This document shows positions 1 to 6,517 of a stretch of 6,971 nt of DNA, in pieces. The translations under genes and the position numbers were made by a program. The stretch's first letter is position 1, and each line of letters starts with the position of its first letter. The notes under the pieces were generated by a model. The model searched no databases. It was not told where the DNA came from and saw only the letters and a program-made list of their open reading frames with translations. Origin of the DNA: an uncultured Bacteroidota bacterium (GTDB lineage: Bacteria > Bacteroidota > Bacteroidia > Chitinophagales > Chitinophagaceae); the NCBI GenBank assembly GCA_903825095.1, contig CAIJZF010000355.1, positions 1 through 6,971 on the forward strand, in the 5' to 3' direction.

Positions 1-948
1 AAAATACTTCAAAAACTGCTTCTGAGGCTCCCTGCCCATTTTACTGGTCTCATCTACCCACTTCACCTGGGCCACTGGCCCATTTTTCAAGATGGCGTTT
101 AGCCATTCTCTTATTTGGGTTAAATAATCGGCATCGCTATGCTGTAATAAATGAAGGGCTTCTCTATAATTACCATCCGACATAGAAGCAATTTGTGCGG
201 CTTTTTCTTTTTCAATTTGTCCTTTATTAATTAAAGCGGCTTCAATTTCTCCACTACTTAATCGAGGCACTTTAATAAATTGACATCTGCTTAATATAGT
301 AGGTAAAATATTTTCCTCACTGGCGGCTACTAAAATTATAATGGTGTTATCAGGAGGTTCTTCAATAAGTTTTAATAATTTATTGCCTTCCTTGCCTAGG
401 TATTCAGGCATCCACATGACTAAAACTTTATAAGCACTTTCAAAACTTTTAAAAGATAATTTCTTAATAACTTCAGCGCATTCATCGGCGCTAATATTCC
501 CTTGTTTGTTTTCAGCTTTAATAAATTGTAACCAATCAAAAACATTTCCATAAGGATAGCCCATAATAAACTCTCTCCACTCTTCAATATAATTAGCACT
601 TAAATTTTTTTGTCCTGGCTTTTCACTTATAGATGGGAAAGAAAAATGTAAATCGGGGTGCATGAGTTTACTGGCTCTATGATAAGCAGGTAAATTTTCT
701 ATTTGATCGGGTGTGTAGAAAACATCTTCTTTCACTTCTGTAGCAGCTGCTCCGAATAAGTCGGCCACAGCGCCCTCGTTATTCGCTGGAAGACTCACAA
801 TATATTGTGCAAAGGCAATGGCTAAAGGCAGGGCCCCAGCGCCTTCTGGGCCTGCAAATAATAAAGCATGGCTTAGTCTTTTTTGTTCTACTAAGTGAAC
901 CAATTGCTTTTTTAAAGCTTCCTGTCCTATGACTTCGCTAAATAACAT
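1..948 (-). CDS. holB: DNA polymerase III subunit delta' (clamp loader), 3' end cut off by the window edge
   Basis: This is the delta' subunit of the clamp-loader complex, which helps load the sliding clamp onto primed DNA at the replication fork. I translated 316 codons from ATG at 948 with no stop down to base 1, so the C-terminal part (the oligomerisation collar) lies outside the window. Seen: N-terminal MLFSEVIGQEALKKQL; a degenerate P-loop GPEGAGALP at residues 33-41, where the Walker lysine is alanine, as expected for the non-ATP-binding delta'; the HPDLHFSFP motif at 97-105; MPEYLGKEGNKLLKLIEEPP at about 180-199; and the clamp-loader SRC motif at 220-222, whose arginine acts in trans on the neighbouring ATP site. 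The usual four-cysteine zinc module just before HPDLHF is missing: only Cys157 and Cys222 occur in the visible part. The gene follows the peroxidase gene after 55 bases, and no clear promoter was seen in that gap. Confidence 0.94.
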   Translation of the reverse strand, partial: MLFSEVIGQEALKKQLVHLVEQKRLSHALLFAGPEGAGALPLAIAFAQYIVSLPANNEGAVADLFGAAATEVKEDVFYTPDQIENLPAYHRASKLMHPDLHFSFPSISEKPGQKNLSANYIEEWREFIMGYPYGNVFDWLQFIKAENKQGNISADECAEVIKKLSFKSFESAYKVLVMWMPEYLGKEGNKLLKLIEEPPDNTIIILVAASEENILPTILSRCQFIKVPRLSSGEIEAALINKGQIEKEKAAQIASMSDGNYREALHLLQHSDADYLTQIREWLNAILKNGPVAQVKWVDETSKMGREPQKQFLKYF

Positions 949-1003
949 GCAACGAAGATAATGGATAGTTTATAAAGCCGGGCTAAAAAGCAGGCCTATA
1001 GAT

Positions 1004-1528
1004 TTATTTTAAATAAGACAAAATAGCCTCGCTATCTGGCTTCACGCTGCTTGGGAAATAAGCAATCATTTTGCCATTCTCGTCAATTAAAAATTTATTA
1101 AAATTCCAGGCAATACTTGCATCTAAAATTCCGTTTTTTGATTTCATGGTAAGCCATTGATAGATTGGTGCGATATTATCACCTTTTACATCAATCTTAT
1201 CGGCTAAAGGAAAACTAACACCATAGTTCTTTTTGCAAAATGCAACAATTTCTTCATTGGTTCCTGGTTCTTGTCCACCGAATTGGTTGCAAGGGAAACC
1301 TAGAATGACTAATTTGTCTTTGTACTGCTCGTATACTTTTTCTAAACCTTCGTATTGAGGTGTGTAACCACATTTAGAGGCAGTATTCACAATTAATATT
1401 TTCTTGCCTTTGAAACTAGCAAGGTTTAAATTTTTACCGTCAATACTTTTTACAGTAAAACTATGAATGCTTTGTGCATTCGTTGTAAATACGGTGGCCA
1501 TAAGTAAAATGCTTAATAATGTTTTCAT
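1004..1528 (-). CDS. gpx: Exported glutathione peroxidase (GPx family, thioredoxin fold)
   Basis: A 174-residue glutathione-peroxidase-family thiol peroxidase that reduces hydrogen peroxide or organic hydroperoxides. Bacterial cysteine forms usually take electrons from thioredoxin. Seen: a signal peptide at residues 1-18 or 19 (MKTLLSILLMATVFTTNAQ); the peroxidatic motif NTASKCGYTPQY with Cys53; GFPCNQFGGQEPG with Gln82; and WNFNKFLID with Trp141 and Asn142, which complete the Cys-Gln-Trp-Asn tetrad. Cys98 in the following helix (AFCKKNYGV) is the candidate resolving cysteine. The frame stays open upstream to an ATG at 1594, but I chose 1528. Starting there places a textbook signal peptide at the N-terminus, whereas the extra 22 residues are highly charged and are encoded partly by a tandem repeat. 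The signal peptide puts the enzyme in the periplasm (inference). Stop is TAA. It probably has its own promoter in the 120-base upstream gap. Confidence 0.95.
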   Translation of the reverse strand: MKTLLSILLMATVFTTNAQSIHSFTVKSIDGKNLNLASFKGKKILIVNTASKCGYTPQYEGLEKVYEQYKDKLVILGFPCNQFGGQEPGTNEEIVAFCKKNYGVSFPLADKIDVKGDNIAPIYQWLTMKSKNGILDASIAWNFNKFLIDENGKMIAYFPSSVKPDSEAILSYLK

Positions 1529-1573
1529 AATAATTGCGTTTATTTTTTTGAGTCTTTTATATTCTTTGTCTTT

Positions 1574-1617
1574 TCGGTGTCTTTGTTTGAACAATTCGCT
1601 GTCTTTGCTTGAACAAT
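1574..1617 (-). repeat. Two-copy 22-base tandem repeat upstream of the peroxidase gene
   Basis: Two adjacent 22-base units, 1574-1595 and 1596-1617, match at 20 of 22 positions, differing at unit positions 4 and 13 as read on the plus strand. On the minus strand each unit begins ATTGTTCAA and contains a short inverted repeat: TTGTT-CA-AACAA in the copy nearer the gene, and the same with one mismatch in the other. The repeat ends 46 bases before the chosen start codon. Its position and internal dyad symmetry would suit a pair of regulator-binding sites on one helical face (22 bases is about two turns), but a simple slippage duplication is equally possible. No known operator sequence was recognised. 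Confidence 0.7.
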
Positions 1618-1648
1618 AAATATAACAATTTATTTTAAAAAAGGTTGA

Positions 1649-2380
1649 CTAGATCGTATAGGCGGCAGCTACCAGGCTTATAGACTTTGGCTGGGCCGCT
1701 GACCATAAATAACTAGCCGCCGCTTCCATGGTGGCGCCGGTCGTAATAACATCGTCTACGATTAAAACATTTTTATTAGCAAGTGTATTAGGGCCTATAA
1801 GCATAAAGGGCCGCTCGCTTAAATGATTTCTTTCAATTCTATTTTGACGGGTTTGACTTTTTGAACTTTTTTGTTTGACTAGAACAGTTAAGATGGGAAT
1901 ATGGGGTAATTTTTCTTGAATGCCTTCACAAATAACAAGCGCTTGATTATAGCCTCTTTTTCTTTGCTTTTTTTTACTTAGGGGAATAGGTATCATGCAA
2001 TCGATATTTTTAAAGCGTTGACTATTAATTATGTCTTGTCCCATAATATTTCCAAGTAATCTTCCTGCTTTTTTTTGATATTTATATTTTAAAGCAAAAA
2101 TTAAAGCTTGCACAATACTGTCCTTGGTAAAAAATAAACTAGCCCCTGCCTCTTGAATGAGTACCCTGCCCCAAAATATTTTTTCTACCTTATTATTTTC
2201 AATGGCTAAAAATTCGGTGTAGGGTAAATTTTTTTCACAGGCCTCGCATAAAACTGTTGCTGCGCTTAGTTCTTCGCTACCACAGTGCATACAAATATGC
2301 GGATAAAATAAATGTAAAAAACCAGCACTATATGCTTGGATACGATTAAGTAAGGGTCTAATGATTGTATTGTTAGGCAT
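1649..2380 (-). CDS. comF: ComF-family protein (double-cysteine zinc site plus phosphoribosyltransferase-fold domain)
   Basis: A 243-residue protein of the ComFC/GntX family. Members are cytosolic, are needed for DNA uptake in competent bacteria, and are thought to help process incoming single-stranded DNA; the reaction, if any, is not settled. Seen: an N-terminal zinc site with CMHC (Cys30, Cys33) and CEAC (Cys45, Cys48); a conserved central block ALKYKYQKKAGRLLG at about 96-110; PIPLSKKKQRKRGYNQA at about 131-147, the typical ComF signature; and the PRPP-binding loop VLIVDDVITTGAT at 205-217 with its acidic pair Asp209-Asp210. Length is normal for the family. The ATG at 2378-2380 overlaps the end of radA by 8 bases (ATGCCTAA), so the two are almost certainly co-transcribed and probably translationally coupled. 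Stop is TAG at 1649-1651, followed by 120 bases before the next gene. No other competence gene is visible here. Confidence 0.95.
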   Translation of the reverse strand: MPNNTIIRPLLNRIQAYSAGFLHLFYPHICMHCGSEELSAATVLCEACEKNLPYTEFLAIENNKVEKIFWGRVLIQEAGASLFFTKDSIVQALIFALKYKYQKKAGRLLGNIMGQDIINSQRFKNIDCMIPIPLSKKKQRKRGYNQALVICEGIQEKLPHIPILTVLVKQKSSKSQTRQNRIERNHLSERPFMLIGPNTLANKNVLIVDDVITTGATMEAAASYLWSAAQPKSISLVAAAYTI

Positions 2381-3749
2381 TAAAGAAGAGCTTATAGGCT
2401 TCTTCTACTGTTTCTACAGCAACCACACTAATACCTAATTTTTTAGTATCAATTCCTTTTTGATTAAAGCTTGAAATAATAATTTTTTCAAAACCTAATT
2501 TTTCAGCCTCTGCAATTCTTTGTTGAATTCTATTCACAGCTCTAATTTCTCCATTCAATCCCACTTCGCCTGCAAAGCAAATGCCTTGTGGGAGTGGAAG
2601 GTCCTCGAAAGAAGAAAGCAAGGCTAGAATAATGGCCAAGTCCATGGAAGGGTCTTCTATTTTTAAACCACCGGCAATATTTACAAAAACATCTTTCATG
2701 CCAAAGGCAAAGCCGCCGCGTTTTTCTAAAACGGCTAATAAAAGTTGTAATCTTCTTAAATCAAAACCCGTCACTGTTCTTTGCGGTGTGCCATATACAC
2801 TTTGTGTGACTAGGGCCTGCACTTCAATAAGTAAAGGGCGCATACCTTCCATCGAAGCTGCAATGGTACTGCCACTTAAGGCGTCGTTTCTTTGTGCGAT
2901 TAAAAAAGCAGAAGGGTTGGTCACTACTTTCATGCCCTCGCTAGTCATTTCATAAATACCTAATTCACTAGTGCCACCAAATCTGTTTTTTAAAGTACGC
3001 AACATTCTGTACGCGTAATGTCTATCTCCTTCAAATTGCAATACGGTGTCCACCATATGCTCCAATATTTTCGGTCCTGCAATGGTTCCTTCTTTCGTAA
3101 TATGCCCTATTAAAAAAACGGGTGTACCTGTTTCTTTAGCAAAGCGTTGAAATTCTGCAGCAGTTTGTTTTATTTGAGAGACGCTGCCAGCCGCCGCTTC
3201 AATAAGATTCGATTCTAAAGTTTGTATAGAATCGACAATAACCACCGTTGGTTTTAATTTCTTAATGGCTTTAAATATAGCTGCTGTATGTGTTTCAGTT
3301 AATAAAAAGAATTGATCGTTTTTAATATTCAATCTATCGGCGCGCATTTTTATTTGCTGAATACTTTCTTCTCCACTGATATATAAGACAACTTGCTCCT
3401 TCATTAAAAGCCCTTGTTGTAAAAACAAAGTACTTTTTCCAATACCAGGTTCGCCAGCTACAAGAATAATAGAGCCCAGAACAATACCGCCACCTAATAC
3501 TCTATTTAATTCAGCGTCTCCGCTGTCAATTCTTTTTTCTGATAAACTATTGACTTCATTAATGGCAATAACCGTAGTGCCTTTTTGATTCGTATGATAC
3601 TCTTCCCAAGTACTTTCTTTTTCCTTACCACTATCAATTAATTCTTCGGTAAATGTATTCCACTCATTGCAAGAAGGGCATTTGCCCGCCCACTTGGTGG
3701 ATTCGTATCCGCAGTTATTGCAAAAGAAAGCAGATTTAGATTTACTCAT
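2373..3749 (-). CDS. radA: DNA repair protein RadA (RecA-like branch-migration ATPase)
   Basis: RadA, also called Sms, is a hexameric DnaB-like helicase/ATPase that extends RecA-made recombination intermediates and helps DNA repair and natural transformation. The 458-residue length is typical. Domains in order: a four-cysteine zinc finger at residues 10-27 (CNNC...CPSC: Cys10, Cys13, Cys24, Cys27) followed by WNTF; a RecA-type ATPase with Walker A GEPGIGKST at 99-107 and Walker B VVIVDS at about 169-174; the RadA-specific KNRFG motif at 254-258; and a C-terminal Lon-like domain from about 275, with the block GLKIEDPSMDLAIILALLSS (361-380) and no Lon catalytic serine apparent, as usual for RadA. 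The ATG at 3749 gives the canonical N-terminus. It overlaps comF downstream by 8 bases and is separated from rng upstream by 68 bases that hold promoter-like elements. Confidence 0.97.
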   Translation of the reverse strand: MSKSKSAFFCNNCGYESTKWAGKCPSCNEWNTFTEELIDSGKEKESTWEEYHTNQKGTTVIAINEVNSLSEKRIDSGDAELNRVLGGGIVLGSIILVAGEPGIGKSTLFLQQGLLMKEQVVLYISGEESIQQIKMRADRLNIKNDQFFLLTETHTAAIFKAIKKLKPTVVIVDSIQTLESNLIEAAAGSVSQIKQTAAEFQRFAKETGTPVFLIGHITKEGTIAGPKILEHMVDTVLQFEGDRHYAYRMLRTLKNRFGGTSELGIYEMTSEGMKVVTNPSAFLIAQRNDALSGSTIAASMEGMRPLLIEVQALVTQSVYGTPQRTVTGFDLRRLQLLLAVLEKRGGFAFGMKDVFVNIAGGLKIEDPSMDLAIILALLSSFEDLPLPQGICFAGEVGLNGEIRAVNRIQQRIAEAEKLGFEKIIISSFNQKGIDTKKLGISVVAVETVEEAYKLFFNA

Positions 3750-3753
3750 GTAT

Positions 3754-3783
3754 TAAAGATATGGCAGTAAAGATAATGGCAAA
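3754..3783 (-). promoter_or_regulatory. Candidate Bacteroidota-type promoter for radA-comF
   Basis: On the minus strand, TTTG (3780-3783) lies 18 bases before TATCTTTA (3754-3761). The known Bacteroidota consensus is TTTG, about 19-21 bases, then TAnnTTTG; this site has one mismatch in the -7 box and a slightly short spacer. A second identical TATCTTTA lies 14 bases further upstream at 3768-3775, paired with a weaker TTG at 3792-3794 after 16 bases. Transcription from the nearer box would begin almost at the radA ATG, giving a leaderless or very short-leader message. The call rests on pattern matching in A/T-rich DNA. Confidence 0.35.
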
Positions 3784-3817
3784 AATAAAACCAAGCTAAG
3801 TAAAAGCCGAAATTTCC

Positions 3818-5365
3818 TTAGAACTTTATCTCTTCTTGTTGATCGTCTAAGAATCGGTATTCTACTAAATGACTGGTATTAGAGGCCTGGGAGCTTAATT
3901 TAATTTTATACTTCTTTTTCCAACGCTTAACAATACTGGTAAAAATACCCTTGGTTAAATGGGAATGTATAATAGGATGCACCAAAATAGTCAATGACTT
4001 ATGGCTATGTGTTGCTAAATAAGCTATTTTCTTCTCCATTTCATCTTCTAATAATAAGGCAGAAGTTATTTTACCTGAACCAGCACAAGCAGGACAATCC
4101 TCAGAAGTGTTGATATTTACTTCAGGTCTAATTCTTTGACGGGTAGCTTGTAAGAGTCCAAATTTAGAAATAGGAAGTACTGTATGTCTTGCTCTATCTG
4201 TCTTCATGTGTTCTTCTAAGGCTTCTTGAACTTTCTTACGGTTCTCAGGTAGTTTCATATCAATGAAGTCTACCACAATAATGCCTCCGATATCTCTTAG
4301 TCTTAATTGTCTAGCTATTTCTTCTGCCGCTTCTAAATTGGTTTGCAGGGCATTCTCTTCTTGGTTATTACTAACACTTTTAAAACCAGAGTTTACATCT
4401 ATTACATGTAAAGCTTCTGTATGTTCTATTATTAAGTAGGCGCCACTATTTAAATTTACTGTTTTGCCAAAAGAAGATTTTACTTGCTTCGTTATACCAT
4501 ACTGATCAAAGATTTCTTGGTCTCCAGTATACATAGAAAGAATATTGGCTTTTTGTGGGGCTATTCTTTGCAAGTAACTTAAAGTAATGTCGAATATTTT
4601 TTTATCATTCACCACTATTTTATTAAAGTCTTCGTTTAATAAATCTCTTAATATACTAGTGGTTTTACTTTCTTCATTCATAATTCTAGTCGGCGGCATA
4701 GCCCCTTTCAAATTAGATTGAATATTTTTCCAGTTCTGTGTAAGGGTTAATAAATCTTCGTGTAATTCTGCAGTGGACTTTCCTTCGGCAGCGGTTCTAA
4801 CTATCACTCCAAAATTCTTAGGTCTTACGCCTTCAAATATTTTTTGTAAGCGTTTGCGTTCTTCACCAGAATGAATTTTTTTAGAGACTGCAACAATTTC
4901 ATTAAAGGGCGTTAGCACTACAAAACGACCGGCTAATGATATCTCACAAGTAAGTCTTGGTCCTTTAGCAGCAATAGGTTCTTTTAAAATTTGTACTAAA
5001 ATATGCGGCTTGCCGTTCAATACTTCAGAAATCTTTCCTGTTTTTATAATTTCAGGAGCCGATTGGAATTTAGAAAAATCAAATTGATTATTTTCATCAG
5101 CAGTAGCCTGCTGCGTATACTTTAAAATGGATTTTATATAGGGACTAAGGTCGGTATAATGCAAGAAGGCATCTTTTTCAAAGCCCACATCCACGAAGGC
5201 TGCATTCAGCCCAGGTATAATTTTTTTGACTTTACCTAAATACAAGTCTCCTACAGACCAACGGGCATCTAGTTTCTCGTTATGTATTTCAACTAACTTT
5301 TTTTCCTCTAATAAGGCTATTTCAACTCCTTCTGGGGAGCTATTAATAATTAAATCTTTGTTCAC
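3818..5365 (-). CDS. rng: Ribonuclease E/G family endoribonuclease
   Basis: A single-strand-specific endoribonuclease that matures rRNA and starts mRNA decay, cutting best at 5'-monophosphate RNA. With the chosen GTG start (5363-5365) the protein is 515 residues beginning with NKDLIINSSPEGVEIALLEE, the usual Bacteroidota N-terminus. The frame stays open to another GTG at 5395 and contains no ATG before the conserved region. Domains: S1 RNA-binding segment from about residue 38 (GDLYLGKVKKIIPGLNAAFV) carrying an inserted loop at about 78-120; the 5'-sensor region with IVRTA, Arg190-Thr191 matching E. coli RNase E Arg169-Thr170; DNase I-like catalytic residues Asp323 (VIDVNSG) and Asp366 (VDFIDM); and the zinc-link CPAC (Cys424, Cys427). 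It ends soon after the catalytic core, so it has no RNase E-type degradosome scaffold and is RNase G-sized. It lies downstream of a strong terminator, so it needs its own promoter; none could be identified with confidence in 5366-5504. Confidence 0.95.
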   Translation of the reverse strand: MNKDLIINSSPEGVEIALLEEKKLVEIHNEKLDARWSVGDLYLGKVKKIIPGLNAAFVDVGFEKDAFLHYTDLSPYIKSILKYTQQATADENNQFDFSKFQSAPEIIKTGKISEVLNGKPHILVQILKEPIAAKGPRLTCEISLAGRFVVLTPFNEIVAVSKKIHSGEERKRLQKIFEGVRPKNFGVIVRTAAEGKSTAELHEDLLTLTQNWKNIQSNLKGAMPPTRIMNEESKTTSILRDLLNEDFNKIVVNDKKIFDITLSYLQRIAPQKANILSMYTGDQEIFDQYGITKQVKSSFGKTVNLNSGAYLIIEHTEALHVIDVNSGFKSVSNNQEENALQTNLEAAEEIARQLRLRDIGGIIVVDFIDMKLPENRKKVQEALEEHMKTDRARHTVLPISKFGLLQATRQRIRPEVNINTSEDCPACAGSGKITSALLLEDEMEKKIAYLATHSHKSLTILVHPIIHSHLTKGIFTSIVKRWKKKYKIKLSSQASNTSHLVEYRFLDDQQEEIKF

Positions 5366-5504
5366 GATAGCAACTTTTAAAAACAGGTAGCCCACGAAAT
5401 AGCGGAACGGCTGTTTTATTTTTTTTGAGACACATCCACTTTACAAAGGAAGGAAAAGGTAAAGTAAAGTTGCTTAGTAGATAAGTGGTGTGTGATTTGA
5501 AAAG

Positions 5505-5542
5505 AAGACAAGCGTATTTATTTTATTAAATACGCTTGTCTT
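5505..5542 (-). terminator. Rho-independent terminator after the HU / TPR / mS38-like gene group
   Basis: A perfect 16-base-pair inverted repeat: arms 5505-5520 and 5527-5542 with a 6-base loop at 5521-5526. Core arm sequence is GACAAGCGTATTTA. On the minus strand the stem begins 11 bases after the small gene's stop codon and is followed by a T-rich run (CTTTTC), so it terminates leftward transcription. The plus-strand side lacks a T tract, so it is probably one-directional. It separates the upstream gene group from rng. Confidence 0.85.
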
Positions 5543-5553
5543 AGGATAGAGAA

Positions 5554-5649
5554 CTATTTGTTCTTTTTCTTATGACGATTCTTTCTTAAACGTTTCTTTC
5601 TTTTGTGCGTCGCAATTTTATGACGCTTTCTTTTTTTACCACAAGGCAT
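5554..5649 (-). CDS. 31-residue AURKAIP1/COX24 (mS38-like) domain protein, probably ribosome-associated
   Basis: A complete small gene: ATG at 5647-5649, 31 codons, TAG at 5554-5556. The product starts MPCGKKRKRHKIATHKRKKR and ends LRKNRHKKKNK. I count 18 Lys/Arg and 3 His among 31 residues, with a single cysteine at position 3. It matches, from memory, the tiny highly conserved Bacteroidota proteins annotated as AURKAIP1/COX24 domain proteins. Their eukaryotic relatives include the mitochondrial small-subunit ribosomal protein mS38. A ribosome- or rRNA-binding role is therefore likely, but it is inferred from the family and the extreme basic charge, not shown. The gene begins 25 bases after the TPR gene's stop and ends 11 bases before the terminator hairpin, so it is probably the last gene of that transcript. 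Its size is below common gene-finding cut-offs. Confidence 0.9.
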   Translation of the reverse strand: MPCGKKRKRHKIATHKRKKRLRKNRHKKKNK

Positions 5650-5674
5650 GTCGAATAATTTTTGTTATAAAATG

Positions 5675-6517
5675 TTATTTCTTTAATTCTTGAATTCTTT
5701 TAGTCACTGCTTCTTTCGCTGCGGGTATATTTACCTTTTCTCTCACTACGGTATACCACTGTATGGCGCTATTTTTTTGGTTGGTCAATTCATAACATTC
5801 TGCCAGGTTCACCATGGCTTCTATGTTATTGGGTTCAAGTTTGATGATGATTAAAAAACGTTCGATTGCTTTTTCATACTGTCCCGATTTCTTACCCCCT
5901 AATGCTAAAATAAGTTGGCCATAAGTATTTTGTGGATTCTTGTCCACTACTTCTTTCACCTTTAAAATGCCTTGCATAGGATTGTCTGAAATATTTCCAA
6001 ACAGGTAGCAGGCACCTAAATTTATTTTTGATGTATCATTTATAGGATTGATAACCAATGCTTTCTCTAAAAGAACTTTTGCATTTAATGCCATCCATTT
6101 CTGAAGGGCAGGTGGTGCGTCAGGCGTTGTTAAGTTATTTACCAACAGCTGGGCTGCAAAAGTGAGGCTTTTTTCAGTATTTTCCAACAAAGCAGCACTG
6201 TAAGTATAATATAAATAAGGTTCAATGCGCTGAGCCGAATCTGCCCAATATTGAATGAGGTTTTTATAAGCCTTTAAACTATCGGCTAGCGACTTAGATC
6301 TAACTAATTGATTTTCAATTGATAATAAGGCAATTTTCTGATCTGCGTTTAAATTTAATTTAGCGCCATCCACAATAGATTTAGAGCTAAGTTCTTCATT
6401 AGCAACCACTTGGCTAGATGCTGAAGGATCAGATTTTTTAGATTTGGGAACTAAAAAGTATAGGATGCTAAATAAAAGCAATCCAGCAAAAACAACAATA
6501 ATCTGTGGTTTCTTCAA
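5675..6517 (-). CDS. Membrane-anchored tetratricopeptide-repeat protein, function unknown
   Basis: A 280-residue protein with one N-terminal hydrophobic segment (about residues 6-23, IIVVFAGLLLFSILYFLV) followed by a lysine-rich stretch. This suggests an inner-membrane anchor; the side the rest faces is uncertain. After a polar linker (24-55) the remainder is helical. TPR-like units cover about 161-195, 196-229 (QYEKAIERFLIIIKLEPN) and 230-263 (NIEAMVNLAECYELTNQKNSAIQWY), with earlier degenerate repeats likely from about 60. TPR proteins bind partner proteins; no enzymatic motif is seen. The apparent start is TTG at 6515-6517: an in-frame TGA lies three codons upstream at 6524-6526 and there is no in-frame ATG before residue 142, which would lose the membrane segment. 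It sits 27 bases after the HU gene and 25 before the mS38-like gene, so it is probably co-transcribed with both. What it does with HU is unknown. Confidence 0.88.
   Translation of the reverse strand: MKKPQIIVVFAGLLLFSILYFLVPKSKKSDPSASSQVVANEELSSKSIVDGAKLNLNADQKIALLSIENQLVRSKSLADSLKAYKNLIQYWADSAQRIEPYLYYTYSAALLENTEKSLTFAAQLLVNNLTTPDAPPALQKWMALNAKVLLEKALVINPINDTSKINLGACYLFGNISDNPMQGILKVKEVVDKNPQNTYGQLILALGGKKSGQYEKAIERFLIIIKLEPNNIEAMVNLAECYELTNQKNSAIQWYTVVREKVNIPAAKEAVTKRIQELKK

Noticed and set aside
949..1003. GC-richer patch with AGCC/GGCT and AGGCCT between the peroxidase and holB, considered as a terminator
   Set aside because: The complementary arms are separated by too short a loop or are self-palindromic, and there is no supporting T tract in a suitable position.
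1529..1594. 22-codon upstream extension of the peroxidase frame to ATG at 1594
   Set aside because: The extra residues are highly charged, would sit in front of a good signal peptide and block it, and are partly encoded by the tandem repeat. The ATG at 1528 is the better start.
2581..2955. Open frame of 124 codons on the plus strand
   Set aside because: It lies wholly inside radA, antisense to its Lon-like domain, which is strongly family-matched. The translated product resembles no known protein and has no gene-like context.
3750..3817. Possible terminator hairpin after rng (CTAAG / CTTAG arms)
   Set aside because: The arms pair over only five bases with a 16-base loop and no T-run follows at the right place. 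It is too weak to call.
5366..5504. Promoter candidates for rng such as TACCTTTT or TTCCTTTG on the minus strand
   Set aside because: Neither has a TTTG at the 19-21 base spacing expected for Bacteroidota promoters, and such strings are frequent by chance in this A/T-rich sequence.
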